A DNA stretch of 64,000 nt, from positions 80,346 through 144,345 of the forward strand of contig NZ_POXG01000008.1 of the NCBI RefSeq assembly GCF_003044565.1, given 5' to 3'. Shown piece by piece: positions 1-10,453 of this stretch. The translations under genes were made by a program, and so were the position numbers. The stretch comes from Neisseria sicca. Lineage in GTDB: Bacteria; Pseudomonadota; Gammaproteobacteria; Burkholderiales; Neisseriaceae. The notes beneath the pieces are model-generated. The model did not search any database and was not told the DNA's origin. It was given only the letters and a program-made list of their open reading frames with translations. The stretch's first letter is position 1. Each line of letters starts with the position of its first letter.

Positions 1-150
1 CTCGACCGCGCCTACGCGCTCGACATCATGGAATTGTTCAAAACCTTCCACGAAGCAGGAACCACCGTCATCGTCGCCGCCCATGACGAAACCCTCATGG
101 CAGACTACGGCCACCGCATCCTGCGCCTCTCGAAAGGACGACTCGCATGA
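1..150 (+). CDS. ftsE: Cell division ATP-binding protein FtsE (3' end only)
   Basis: The last 49 codons of an ABC-type ATPase are visible, entering from the left edge. The residues contain the end of the D-loop region (LDRAYALDIMELF) and the switch histidine in VIVAAHDETLMADYG, followed by the usual short tail. FtsE pairs with FtsX in the inner membrane to control septal peptidoglycan hydrolases. Its stop codon overlaps the ftsX start (ATGA), which is typical of translationally coupled ftsEX. The identity rests on this tail plus the ftsX neighbour. Confidence 0.9.
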   Translation, partial: LDRAYALDIMELFKTFHEAGTTVIVAAHDETLMADYGHRILRLSKGRLA

Positions 151-1064
151 GCATCATCCACTACGTCTCGCTGCACGTCGAATCCGCGCGTACTGCGCTC
201 AAACAACTCCTGCGCCAACCCGTCGGCACGCTGCTCACTCTCCTGATGCTCGCCGTCGCCATGACCCTGCCGCTTTTCATGTATTTGGCCATCCAAAGCG
301 GACAAAGCGTTTTAGGCAAGCTCAACGAGTCACCGCAAATCACGCTCTATATGGAAACCGATGCTTCCAAAGCCGACAGCGATACCGTCCGCAACCTGTT
401 GGAACGCGATGCCCGCCTCAACAAAATCCGTTTCATCAGCAAGCAGGAAGGCTTGGAAGAGCTGCAATCCAACCTCGACCAAAACCTCGTTTCCATGCTC
501 GACGGCAATCCCTTGCCCGACGCCTTTATCGTAACGCCCGACCCCGCTACGCCGCCCGCACAAATGCAGGCGATTTATCAGGATATGGTCAAGCTGCCCA
601 TGGTCGAATCCGCCACCATGGACACCGAATGGGTGCAAACGCTGTATCAAATCAACGAGTTCATCCGCAAAATTTTATGGTTTCTTTCACTGACGCTGGG
701 TATGGCGTTCGTCCTGGTCGCGCACAACACCATCCGTCTGCAAATCCTAAGCCGCAAAGAAGAAATCGAAATCACCAAGCTGCTCGGCGCGCCCGCATCG
801 TTCATCCGCCGCCCCTTCCTTTATCAAGCCATGTGGCAGAGTATCTTCTCCGCCGCCGTCAGCTTGGGACTGTGCGGCTGGCTGCTTTCCGCCGTGCGCC
901 CGTTGGTCGATGCCATCTTCAAACCCTACGGACTCAATATCGGCTGGCGTTTCTTCCATTTCAGCGAAGTTTCGCTGGTGTTCGGCTTCGTCATCGCCTT
1001 GGGCGTCTTCGGCGCATGGCTTGCCACCACGCAACATCTGTTGGGCTTTAGAGCCAAGAAATAA
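147..1064 (+). CDS. ftsX: Cell division protein FtsX
   Basis: This 305-residue protein is the membrane partner of FtsE. It has a short cytoplasmic N-terminus, a first membrane helix around residues 31-52, a periplasmic domain of about 120 residues, and three helices in the C-terminal part (about 172-195, 228-250, 272-295), which is the FtsX/MacB-like permease layout. Length matches the family. The start overlaps the ftsE stop. The cytoplasmic loop RKEEIEITKLLGAP is the conserved FtsX segment that contacts the ATPase. A DUS inverted pair follows as a probable terminator. Confidence 0.95.
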   Translation: MSIIHYVSLHVESARTALKQLLRQPVGTLLTLLMLAVAMTLPLFMYLAIQSGQSVLGKLNESPQITLYMETDASKADSDTVRNLLERDARLNKIRFISKQEGLEELQSNLDQNLVSMLDGNPLPDAFIVTPDPATPPAQMQAIYQDMVKLPMVESATMDTEWVQTLYQINEFIRKILWFLSLTLGMAFVLVAHNTIRLQILSRKEEIEITKLLGAPASFIRRPFLYQAMWQSIFSAAVSLGLCGWLLSAVRPLVDAIFKPYGLNIGWRFFHFSEVSLVFGFVIALGVFGAWLATTQHLLGFRAKK

Positions 1065-1087
1065 AAACATTGGATTGAAGCAAAGGC

Positions 1088-1132
1088 AAAAGGTCGTCTG
1101 AAATTCTAAAACAAGGTTTCAGACGACCTTTG
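1088..1132 (+). terminator. DUS inverted pair after ftsX
   Basis: Two copies of AGGTCGTCTGAA in opposite orientation form a long hairpin right after the ftsX stop. It probably serves both as uptake sequence and as transcription terminator. Confidence 0.8.
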
Positions 1133-1164
1133 ATTAGCTGCCATTTATCGTATAAGGAAATAAT

Positions 1165-1704
1165 ATGCAGGGGAATCTACTGCCACTCGACTATGACCTG
1201 AGTTTGAGCAAATTCTTGAGAAGGATGGCGCAGATACTGTTCATCTTATCCTTGTGCTTGCCTGCCGTGAATGGAGCTATGGGTTTGCTAGTTTGGTCGG
1301 CAGGCTTATTTTTCCTTTGGCTTCCGTTAGGTTGGCCTACATTTGCCAATGTAATTTTTATTGTTTTATATATCAGATTGAATGATGAGAAAGAGATCTT
1401 GCCTTTGTTACCCTGTTTAATGTTAACCCTGATGATACCGGGGTCGATATTTGGGTTATCTGGTGTATTTGGCTGGGGATATGTAGTTTGGGTGATGTCG
1501 GGTATGCTTGTATGTGCAGATTGGCTGTGTAGCCTTATGCCGCACAAACAGCGCCTGATTGTCAGGTTGGCAATCATGATTTGTCTGATATGGGCTGTCG
1601 GCTTAATAGGGCTTGGGCAGTATCAGCAAAACTCAAACGATCAGGATATCTTTGAGAATCTATATTTCAGTGTGTTTTACAATCCGTTAGGTCTTCCAAT
1701 ATAA
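1165..1704 (+). CDS. Small multi-pass membrane protein, unknown function
   Basis: I do not recognise this 179-residue protein. A Shine-Dalgarno-like AAGGA lies upstream of the ATG. The sequence is strongly hydrophobic, with about five or six membrane segments (roughly residues 22-40, 42-70, 80-96, 100-120 and 132-150) and a short polar tail. It is preceded by the ftsX terminator and followed by the tRNA-fMet transcription unit, so it is probably transcribed alone. Base composition is more AT-rich than ftsX, so it may be accessory. Confidence 0.65.
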   Translation: MQGNLLPLDYDLSLSKFLRRMAQILFILSLCLPAVNGAMGLLVWSAGLFFLWLPLGWPTFANVIFIVLYIRLNDEKEILPLLPCLMLTLMIPGSIFGLSGVFGWGYVVWVMSGMLVCADWLCSLMPHKQRLIVRLAIMICLIWAVGLIGLGQYQQNSNDQDIFENLYFSVFYNPLGLPI

Positions 1705-1909
1705 GCTTTGTATCAACAGTGAAAAGCCAAAACCGGTTGTAACCATCTTTAAAGGCTCTTTGAGATTGGATAGTTTACGATGGGGTTTTGATTAACGCTG
1801 ATGGGTCGAATTTTGGTTTAAGCTTTTTAAAATCATGAGATTGTTGGAATTGGTTTTGCCGTTGCGAATTTGAATGGTTAATGAATTGCTCAAATTGGGC
1901 GACAAATAC

Positions 1910-1938
1910 TTGACAGCGTTTTCAAGTATCTGTATAGT
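1910..1938 (+). promoter_or_regulatory. Sigma-70 promoter of tRNA-fMet
   Basis: A perfect -35 box TTGACA (1910-1915) is followed after 17 bases by TATAGT (1933-1938), preceded by TG. The tRNA starts 12 bases downstream of the -10 box. Confidence 0.85.
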
Positions 1939-1950
1939 TCTACTTTCTGA

Positions 1951-2027
<77 letters not shown>

Positions 2028-2035
2028 AATTTTCA

Positions 2036-2063
2036 AACCCTCGGTTCTGCCGAGGGTTTTTTC
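2036..2063 (+). terminator. Rho-independent terminator of tRNA-fMet
   Basis: Stem CCCTCGG (2038-2044) pairs with CCGAGGG (2050-2056) around a 5-base loop and is followed by a run of six T. Confidence 0.9.
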
Positions 2064-2101
2064 TTGGCTTTATGGTTGGGTAAGTAAAGCCTCATCAGTA
2101 G

Positions 2102-2147
2102 GAAAGGTCGTCTGAAAACTTGATATTGAGTTTTTCAGACGACCTTC
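2102..2147. terminator. DUS inverted pair
   Basis: Opposed copies of AGGTCGTCTGAA form a hairpin of about 15 base pairs. It is a backup terminator behind the tRNA and a pair of uptake signals. Confidence 0.65.
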
Positions 2148-2154
2148 GTCTTTG

Positions 2155-2224
2155 TATAGTGGATTAAATTTAAACCAGTACGGCGTTGCCTCGCCTTGTC
2201 CTGATTTAAATTTAATCCACTATA
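2155..2224. repeat. Correia element (CREE), 70-bp internally deleted form
   Basis: The element begins TATAGTGGATTAA and ends TTAATCCACTATA, the Correia terminal inverted repeats. It keeps the CAGTACGGCGTTGCC and CGCCTTGTCCTG blocks but lacks the central part. The inner end reads AATTTAAA rather than the CAAAAAT I remember for pathogenic Neisseria, and both arms carry matching changes. Confidence 0.9.
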
Positions 2225-2516
2225 TTCATCATTATCGTGGGTAGAACCCACGTGTTGCCAACAAACTTTGTAACGTGGGCTTTGCTCGCGATCCAAAATT
2301 TTAGACGGTCTATTCTCTAATTATCTTCATGGATAAAGCCAACGTTACGGATGCTACCGTCCCTAAAAACAATAGCCGGTTCAAACATAAAGGTCGTCTG
2401 AAACCTATATCGGGTTTTCAGACGACCTTTTTGTGTCAATCATTTTCGAGGACGGAGTTCACGCTACGTTTTTTGTGTTGCCAATAGCCTTCGTAGCGTG
2501 GGCTATGCCCACGAAT
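2225..2516. repeat. Degenerate GTGGGC-palindrome repeats plus a DUS hairpin
   Basis: Two imperfect copies of a palindromic motif (CGTGGGTAGAACCCACG near 2238, GCGTGGGCTATGCCCACG near 2497) lie in this gene-free stretch. Related sequence recurs at 60781-60869. A DUS inverted pair at 2389-2432 lies between them. I see no gene here. Confidence 0.6.
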
Positions 2517-2572
2517 CGCTAAACATTTCAGACGACCTTTCCTACGCATTCCTGCATCGTTGATATCGTGCT

Positions 2573-3919
2573 TCACTTCTGTCCGCTTTGTTCCACCTGC
2601 CGTTTGAAGCGTGTGCCTGCGGCGTGGTAGAAGGGGCGAGGGGAGAATTGGCGGGAGACTTGTGAGGCAAAGATGCAGGCGATGAGCAGCCAGAAGAGGA
2701 GGTTTTGTCCGCCGGTCATTTCCATCACGACGACGGCGGAGGTGAGCGGCGATTGGGTGGCACCGGCGAGGAAGGCTGCCATGCAGATGAGGACGAGGAC
2801 GTGGGTGCCTTGGGCGAGTCCGGTGAGGGTGGCGATGCGTTCGCCCAAGACTGCGCCTATGGTCAGGGAGGGGGTGAAGATGCCGCCGGGCGTACCTGTC
2901 CAGTAGGTCAGGACGGTGGAGAACCATTTGGCGGCGGCGAGTCCGGCGGGGGCTTCGTGGATGCCGCGCAGGGCTTGGGCGGCTTCGTGGTAGCCTGTGC
3001 CGTAGGTTTTGCCTTGGTAAAGCGTGCCGATGGCGGCGAGCAGGATGCCGATGAGGGCGGCGGTAATCAGGGGATGGCGGCGGATGTGTTCGCGCCATTT
3101 GGCGGGGGCGAAGGCGGTGGCGCCGAGATACAGGGTGCGCCCGAACAGTCCGCCTGCGATGCCGCACGCGAGTCCGCAGCCCAATACCCAGCCGAGCATA
3201 TTGTCGAGCGCGCCGCCGCTGAAGCCTGAAAAATAGGGATTGTTGCCTTGGATGGCGACTTGGATGAAACCGGCGGCGAGGACGCCGAGCAGGATTTGCC
3301 GCTCCCAACGCAGCATGACTTCGCGCCCGAGTTCTTCGATGGCGAAAATCACGCCTGCCAGCGGGGCGTTGAACGCGGCGGCCAGACCGCCTGCCGCGCC
3401 TGCGGCGATAAGATCGTTTTCCTGCATGCCGCGAAAGGCGAAACCGTGTTTTTTGCACCATGCGCCCCACGCGCTCATGACTGCTGCGCCGACTTGGACG
3501 GACGGCCCTTCACGCCCGACGGACGCGCCTGCGCACATGGCGAGGAAGGTCAGCGGGATTTTGAGGAGGGTTTCGCGGAGGCGGATCAGGCGGGTTTTGT
3601 TAGCGCCGTAGGGCAGGGCGAGGCTGGCGAGCACTTGCGGGATGCCGCTGCCGGAGGTGTAGGGGGCGAAACGGCGGGTGATCCAGACGATGAGCGGCAG
3701 CCCGAAGGGCAGGGCGACCCAGGCAAACCAAGGATATTTTTGCACCAGCTCCGCGTTCGTTTCCAACGCGAAATCCGCCATCCAAGCAAACAGGAGGGCG
3801 GTCAGCGCAACCAGTGCCGAACCTGCCAGCAGGAACAGAAAAGCAATGCTTTTACGCGAGATGCGGCGGGTTTGGCGGATTTTGTGCGTGATGTGGTAGG
3901 CGGGCGGTTTGGTCGGCAT
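2573..3919 (-). CDS. ClC-family chloride channel / proton antiporter
   Basis: This 448-residue membrane protein has the three ClC signatures: GSGIPQ in the first half, GREGPSVQ with the gating glutamate, and GGIFTPSL near residue 345. These line the chloride path. The many hydrophobic helices fit the roughly 18-helix ClC fold. The protein ends soon after the last helix, so cytoplasmic CBS domains are absent, as in bacterial ClcA-type members. The gating Glu suggests H+/Cl- exchange, but transport mode cannot be read from sequence with certainty. It appears monocistronic. Confidence 0.92.
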   Translation of the reverse strand: MPTKPPAYHITHKIRQTRRISRKSIAFLFLLAGSALVALTALLFAWMADFALETNAELVQKYPWFAWVALPFGLPLIVWITRRFAPYTSGSGIPQVLASLALPYGANKTRLIRLRETLLKIPLTFLAMCAGASVGREGPSVQVGAAVMSAWGAWCKKHGFAFRGMQENDLIAAGAAGGLAAAFNAPLAGVIFAIEELGREVMLRWERQILLGVLAAGFIQVAIQGNNPYFSGFSGGALDNMLGWVLGCGLACGIAGGLFGRTLYLGATAFAPAKWREHIRRHPLITAALIGILLAAIGTLYQGKTYGTGYHEAAQALRGIHEAPAGLAAAKWFSTVLTYWTGTPGGIFTPSLTIGAVLGERIATLTGLAQGTHVLVLICMAAFLAGATQSPLTSAVVVMEMTGGQNLLFWLLIACIFASQVSRQFSPRPFYHAAGTRFKRQVEQSGQK

Positions 3920-3956
3920 GGTATGCGGAAGTGTGGAAAAGGTCGTCTGAAAAGGG

Positions 3957-4310
3957 TTATTGCGGAAGGGGCACCAATGCGTTAAGAAAGCCTAGAGCGA
4001 AGGGTAGTAAAAATGCCGAAGCGATGCCGACACCCCAGTAAATAGATCGGTGCTGTGTAGGTTTGTCAGTGGTGGTGCGCAGCAGTTTGAAATAGAGTGC
4101 GAACCAGGCAGATGACACGGCGGCAGTCAGTAACAAGCTGAAGGGAGAGAAGAATGAGTAAAAAACGTAGCTTATCAGTGTCATTATCACGGCATAAAGT
4201 ACACCCGCGCCTACCGCCCATTTCCAGATGGGATAGAGCTTGTCGGGAAAGTCTAGTGTTCCTGAGGCTTGAAGTCTGCCGAATGTTAATATGAATATAA
4301 TGTCTAACAT
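3957..4310 (-). CDS. Small membrane protein, member of a tandem paralogous pair (copy A)
   Basis: I chose the ATG at 4310-4308 (MLDIIFILTFGRLQ...), giving 117 residues, because the longer frame would translate through the upstream DUS palindrome and because this start aligns with the neighbour at 4771. The protein has four hydrophobic segments. It shares with its neighbour the N-terminal DI.FIL.FGRLQ, the central YFK.LRTTT and the IYWG.GI segment, so the two are tandem duplicates. I do not recognise the family. Confidence 0.65.
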   Translation of the reverse strand: MLDIIFILTFGRLQASGTLDFPDKLYPIWKWAVGAGVLYAVIMTLISYVFYSFFSPFSLLLTAAVSSAWFALYFKLLRTTTDKPTQHRSIYWGVGIASAFLLPFALGFLNALVPLPQ

Positions 4311-4339
4311 GATTATTGCCTTGGAGTAAGATGTTTTTG

Positions 4340-4369
4340 TTTTCAGACGACCTCGAGGTCGTCTGAAAA
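4340..4369. terminator. Perfect DUS palindrome between the paralogues
   Basis: Two opposed DUS copies meet with almost no loop, giving a perfect 30-base palindrome immediately upstream of copy A and downstream of copy B. Confidence 0.7.
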
Positions 4370-4402
4370 AGAGGAGCGGCATTCATCCTATTGCCCCTCC
4401 AG

Positions 4403-4771
4403 TCAATGCATAATAAATAAGTTTGCCAAAGAAAACAATTTTTCGGTCAGTAGGGTTAAGGCTATACCTGAAAGAATGCCCAGTCCCCAATAGATAAACC
4501 GGCGGCGTTTCGGGTTGGTCGTGGTACGCAACATTTTGAAATACAAAAGCAAGCAGCCGAACATGCAGATGGTTTGAAACAGGATGAGGGGGAGGCTGTC
4601 AATGGCTTTGGAAATCGAATCATGAACGATGATTGTCACTATGCGTATGCATAAATAAATCAAAGCCGAGCCTGCCGCCGAATGCCAAAAGGGGACGGGC
4701 GAGTCGGATGAGTCGGTTGTCCTGTGGGGTTGAAGCCTGCCGAATAACAATATAAAGACAATGTCAGACAT
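4403..4771 (-). CDS. Small membrane protein, member of a tandem paralogous pair (copy B)
   Basis: The 122-residue protein begins MSDIVFILLFGRLQ and has about four hydrophobic segments, with a conserved YFKMLRTTT loop and IYWGLGI helix shared with copy A. The two reading frames have the same order and spacing of motifs, which shows duplication, but the middle has diverged. Each is preceded by a near-perfect DUS palindrome (4340-4369 and 4807-4833), so the duplicated unit may have included its DUS. Function unknown. Confidence 0.7.
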   Translation of the reverse strand: MSDIVFILLFGRLQPHRTTDSSDSPVPFWHSAAGSALIYLCIRIVTIIVHDSISKAIDSLPLILFQTICMFGCLLLYFKMLRTTTNPKRRRFIYWGLGILSGIALTLLTEKLFSLANLFIMH

Positions 4772-4806
4772 AATGATGGCTCCCTTGACGTAAGCTGTTT
4801 TTGTGT

Positions 4807-4833
4807 TTCAGACGACCTCGGGGTCGTCTGAAA
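4807..4833. terminator. DUS palindrome upstream of copy B
   Basis: Opposed DUS copies with a minimal loop mirror the palindrome in front of copy A. Confidence 0.65.
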
Positions 4834-4859
4834 TGTTATGGTGCGGCGATATGGGGCAG

Positions 4860-5017
4860 TATAGTGAATTAACTTTAAACCAGTACGGCGTTACCTCGCC
4901 TTAGCTCAAAGAGAACGATTCTCTAAGGTGCTGAAGCACCAAGTGAATCGGTTCCGTACTATCTTGTACTGTCTGCGGCTTCGTCGCCTTGTCCTGATTT
5001 AAATTTAATCCACTATA
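4860..5017. repeat. Correia element (CREE), full-length 158-bp form
   Basis: It starts TATAGTGAATTAAC and ends TTAATCCACTATA and contains the complete central part (AGCTCAAAGAGAACGATTCT... GGTGCTGAAGCACC ... AATCGGTTCCG), the segment that in full-length CREE carries the IHF-binding region. It is the only full-length copy in the window. The rest of the 4834-5197 gap has no gene that I can support. Confidence 0.92.
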
Positions 5018-5151
5018 CCGCGCTAAGGCGTGTCAGTACGTTGATCATCCGCAACGCCGAAGCGGCTGCCATACCCCGGTAAACACAGTGATGCAGCAGA
5101 ACAGTATGGGCTTTCTCAAATAAAGCCCGCGTTACGGTTTGCGCTTGGTCT

Positions 5152-5189
5152 AAAGGTCGTCTGAAACGGTTTTCAAACGACCTTTTTTC
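5152..5189 (-). terminator. DUS hairpin after ppc
   Basis: One intact DUS and one copy with a single change (TTCAAACGACCT) form a hairpin just beyond the ppc stop. Confidence 0.7.
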
Positions 5190-5197
5190 GTGCTGCC

Positions 5198-7912
<2,715 letters not shown>

Positions 7913-8166
7913 TTATTTATTTATCTCAAAAACAAACGTAAAACATTGTATAGCAGGTCGTCTGAAACCGCCATCGGAAAAGGTGTTGCAAAACGCTGAA
8001 ACTTGATGTAACCCGCGTCCGCACAAGCCGAGCCGTTAATTCCTTAACAAAACCGTCCGTGCATTTCAGTCCGATTATTCTGCCGTTCGTATCCGCAGCA
8101 TAGTCCGAAGCGCAGAAATCCCGTAAAATACTACGACATAAAATCCTATTTTCACGCAGGCACAGT

Positions 8167-8643
8167 ATGTTCAACTTCAATTCCGTACGCGAAAACGACA
8201 AACGCCAACCCACCGTCCGCACCGCCGTAGCAGGCGGCTCCATCAACATGAGTACTTCCGCCATCAAAGTTTTGGCGGAAAACGCCACCCAAAACGCAGG
8301 CATCCTCAACGTTGCCCGTATCGCCGCCGTCCAAGGCATCAAGCAGGTCGGGCTGCTTGTCCCGCTTTACCAGCCCCTCCCCCTGCAACACGTCCGCGTC
8401 GATTTCGATGTCGATATCGAACTCGCCTACGTCAAAGCCACCGTAACCGTTTCCTCGGAAGTCGGCAAAAGCATCACGACCGAAGCCATTACCGGCGTCA
8501 ACATCGCCCTCATCTCCATCTACGACATGATGAAAGAAGTCGACCAGTCCATGATGATGACCCGCATCCACCTCGAATCCGAAAGCGGCGGCGAACGCGG
8601 TCCGTTCGTATTCGACGATGCCTACGAAAACATCGATTTCTGA
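8167..8643 (+). CDS. MoaC-like protein with altered active site
   Basis: The 158-residue protein aligns without large gaps to MoaC (cyclic pyranopterin monophosphate synthase) along its whole length: LNVARIAAVQGIK, LVPLYQPLPL, TTEAITGVNIALISIYDMMKEVD and SESGGERG match the family blocks. Measured against my recollection of E. coli MoaC, Asp128 and Lys131 are kept (D120, K123), but Lys51 is Asn43 and His77 of the LCHPL motif is Gln69. MoaC needs these residues in the enterobacterial enzyme, so this protein may have lost or changed activity. It lies just upstream of a MoeB/ThiF gene, which supports a link to molybdopterin or ubiquitin-like sulfur-carrier chemistry. A DUS hairpin separates the two. 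Confidence 0.75.
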   Translation: MFNFNSVRENDKRQPTVRTAVAGGSINMSTSAIKVLAENATQNAGILNVARIAAVQGIKQVGLLVPLYQPLPLQHVRVDFDVDIELAYVKATVTVSSEVGKSITTEAITGVNIALISIYDMMKEVDQSMMMTRIHLESESGGERGPFVFDDAYENIDF

Positions 8644-8653
8644 TTGAACAAAC

Positions 8654-8698
8654 AAAAAGGTCGTCTGAAAACCGGTTTGAGGTTTCAGACGACCTTTG
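8654..8698 (+). terminator. DUS inverted pair after the MoaC-like gene
   Basis: Opposed DUS copies with a short loop lie directly behind the stop codon. Confidence 0.75.
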
Positions 8699-8797
8699 GC
8701 ATGAGGCATACGGATGGATACAACAGGAGGCCAACATCGGGACGGCGTTGCCCGTTTTGCCGATTCCATCCGTGATACAACATTCAGACGACCCATT

Positions 8798-9547
8798 ATG
8801 AACGACCAACAATTGCTCCGTTACAGCCGCCACATCCTTCTCGACGAAATCGGTATCGAAGGGCAGGAAAAAATGCTTGCTGCCTGCGTCCTCGTCGTCG
8901 GCTGCGGCGGGCTGGGTGCGGCAGCCCTCCCGTATCTTGCCGCTTCGGGCGTCGGCAAACTCATCATCGCCGACCACGACACCATAGACGACACCAACCT
9001 CCAACGCCAAACCACTTTCACCGAAGCCGATATCGGACAAGCCAAAGCGCAAGTGATGGCAGGTCGTCTGAAAGCCGTCAACAGCGCGTGCGACATTACC
9101 GCATTGACCGAGAAACTGGATAAAGCCCGCCTGATCGAACTCATGCGCACCGCCGACATCGTCCTCGACTGCACCGACAACTATCCCACCCGCCAAGCCA
9201 TCAACCGCGCCGCCGTCGCCACACGCACCCCGCTGGTTTCCGGCGCTGCCGTGCGTTTTGAAGGACAAATTGCCGTGTACCGTCCCGATTTTCCTGACAG
9301 CCCTTGCTACGCCTGCCTGTTTGACGGAGATACCGCCGACGACGGCGCCTGCGCCTTGTTCGGCGTGTTTTCCCCGCTGGTCGGCATCATCGGCGCCACC
9401 CAAGCTGCCGAAGCCCTCAAAATCCTCACCGGCGCAGGCGAACCGGCACACGGCAAACTGACGGTTTACAACGCACTCACTGCCAAATGGCAGACATTCC
9501 GCGTCCATAAAAATCCCGATTGCAGCGTATGCGGTAAACCGCGCTGA
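8798..9547 (+). CDS. moeB: MoeB/ThiF-family adenylyltransferase
   Basis: The ATG at 8798 gives 249 residues beginning MNDQQLLRYSRHILLDEIG, the conserved family start. The frame is open further upstream to 8714 but that part crosses a DUS-like sequence. The ATP-binding loop VVGCGGLGAAALPYLAASG is near residues 33-51, the LQRQ segment with the conserved Arg follows, and two zinc CxxC pairs (CYAC, CSVC near the end) are present. The enzyme adenylates the C-terminal glycine of MoaD or ThiS. There is no rhodanese domain. MoeB versus ThiF cannot be decided from sequence alone; the MoaC-like neighbour favours MoeB. Confidence 0.87.
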   Translation: MNDQQLLRYSRHILLDEIGIEGQEKMLAACVLVVGCGGLGAAALPYLAASGVGKLIIADHDTIDDTNLQRQTTFTEADIGQAKAQVMAGRLKAVNSACDITALTEKLDKARLIELMRTADIVLDCTDNYPTRQAINRAAVATRTPLVSGAAVRFEGQIAVYRPDFPDSPCYACLFDGDTADDGACALFGVFSPLVGIIGATQAAEALKILTGAGEPAHGKLTVYNALTAKWQTFRVHKNPDCSVCGKPR

Positions 9548-9724
9548 CCGTAGTGGGAAGGCCCGCTAAAAGTGATAAAAGATACGGAAACCAAGTTTCA
9601 GACGACCTTTTCAAGAAGGTTTAAGCCGTAGGAAAGGTCGGTTTTGCATCGATAAAACTGTCCTACGCGGCTTATTTCACATAAAATGGGGTTGCCTGAA
9701 TAACCAGCAATCTTGGGATACGCT

Positions 9725-10371
9725 ATGGACACAGACCTCCAGCAAACTGAACACCTGCAAATATCCTTCTCTCCTACCGATCAAGACAGACGCTATGCGG
9801 GAAAGCGGCTTTTGCGTTATATAGAGCCTGCTTGGCGGCGCAAATATTGGTTTGGTTCGGCTGCGTTCCTGCTGGTGTGGGGTAGTCTATTCGTCTTTGC
9901 TTGTTGGTTGCTTAACGGCATCAACAATACTTAAATACTTATATTCAAAACTGCTATCTGTTTGCCGATTCGCAAACTGACAGTTTGGAGTACTGTCTGT
10001 ATAAAGCTGGGGACGACGGCAGCTCCCTATGGATAATGGCGGGTCTCATCTACGCCACCACCATGGTAACGTATTTCGAGCAGCGTTGGATATATCGCAG
10101 CTTTACCCGCATAGTCAGCCATCCTCTGGATGGGCGACGTTTCTCCGTCATCCTTTCAGCCGAAGGCCTTACTCAGGAGGAGGCAGGGCGCAGCAGGCAT
10201 TTCCATCATTGGGCAGGCGTGGAACGTATCATCGAAGACCAAGCATTCCTGCTGTTTTATATTGACCGTAACATCGTCTATTTTATTCCGATGGCCGCCT
10301 TTGCAGAGGCGGGAATGGATGCCCACGCGTTTTATACCCGGGCGATGGAGTTGAAGGCTGCAGCAGAGTAG
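9725..10371 (+). pseudogene. YcxB-like membrane protein gene, frameshifted
   Basis: Two pieces in different frames make one recognisable protein. Piece one (9725-9934) encodes a cytoplasmic N-terminus and a first membrane helix (FGSAAFLLVWGSLFVFACWLL). Piece two (open from 9916 to 10371) encodes a loop, a second helix (LWIMAGLIYATTMVTYF) and a C-terminal domain with VILSAEGLTQ...HHWAGVERIIED, as in YcxB-type proteins. The second frame has a stop at 9913-9915, so the shift lies between 9916 and 9934. A natural disruption and a sequencing error are both possible. Piece two could start at TTG 9985. The gene is followed by a DUS pair of the Eikenella dialect. Confidence 0.6.
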
Positions 10372-10387
10372 GTAAAACCAAACGAAA

Positions 10388-10433
10388 CAAAGGCTACCTG
10401 AAAGACCATTTTTGGTTTTCAGGTAGCCTTTGT
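10388..10433. terminator. Inverted pair of Eikenella-type DUS (AGGCTACCTGAA)
   Basis: Exact copies of AGGCTACCTGAA at 10391-10402 and, inverted, at 10418-10429 form a hairpin between the YcxB-like gene and valS. This is the AG-eik dialect, unlike the AGGTCGTCTGAA used everywhere else in the window. Confidence 0.85.
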
Positions 10434-10453
10434 TCTTCAAATGCAGGGCTGAT

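Noticed and set aside
83..1051. Long open frame overlapping ftsE/ftsX in another frame
   Set aside because: It is a shadow of ftsX; composition is Arg/His/Pro-rich and no domain is visible.
2436..3470. Open frame of 344 codons on the minus strand
   Set aside because: Shadow of the ClC gene, extremely Arg/His/Pro-rich.
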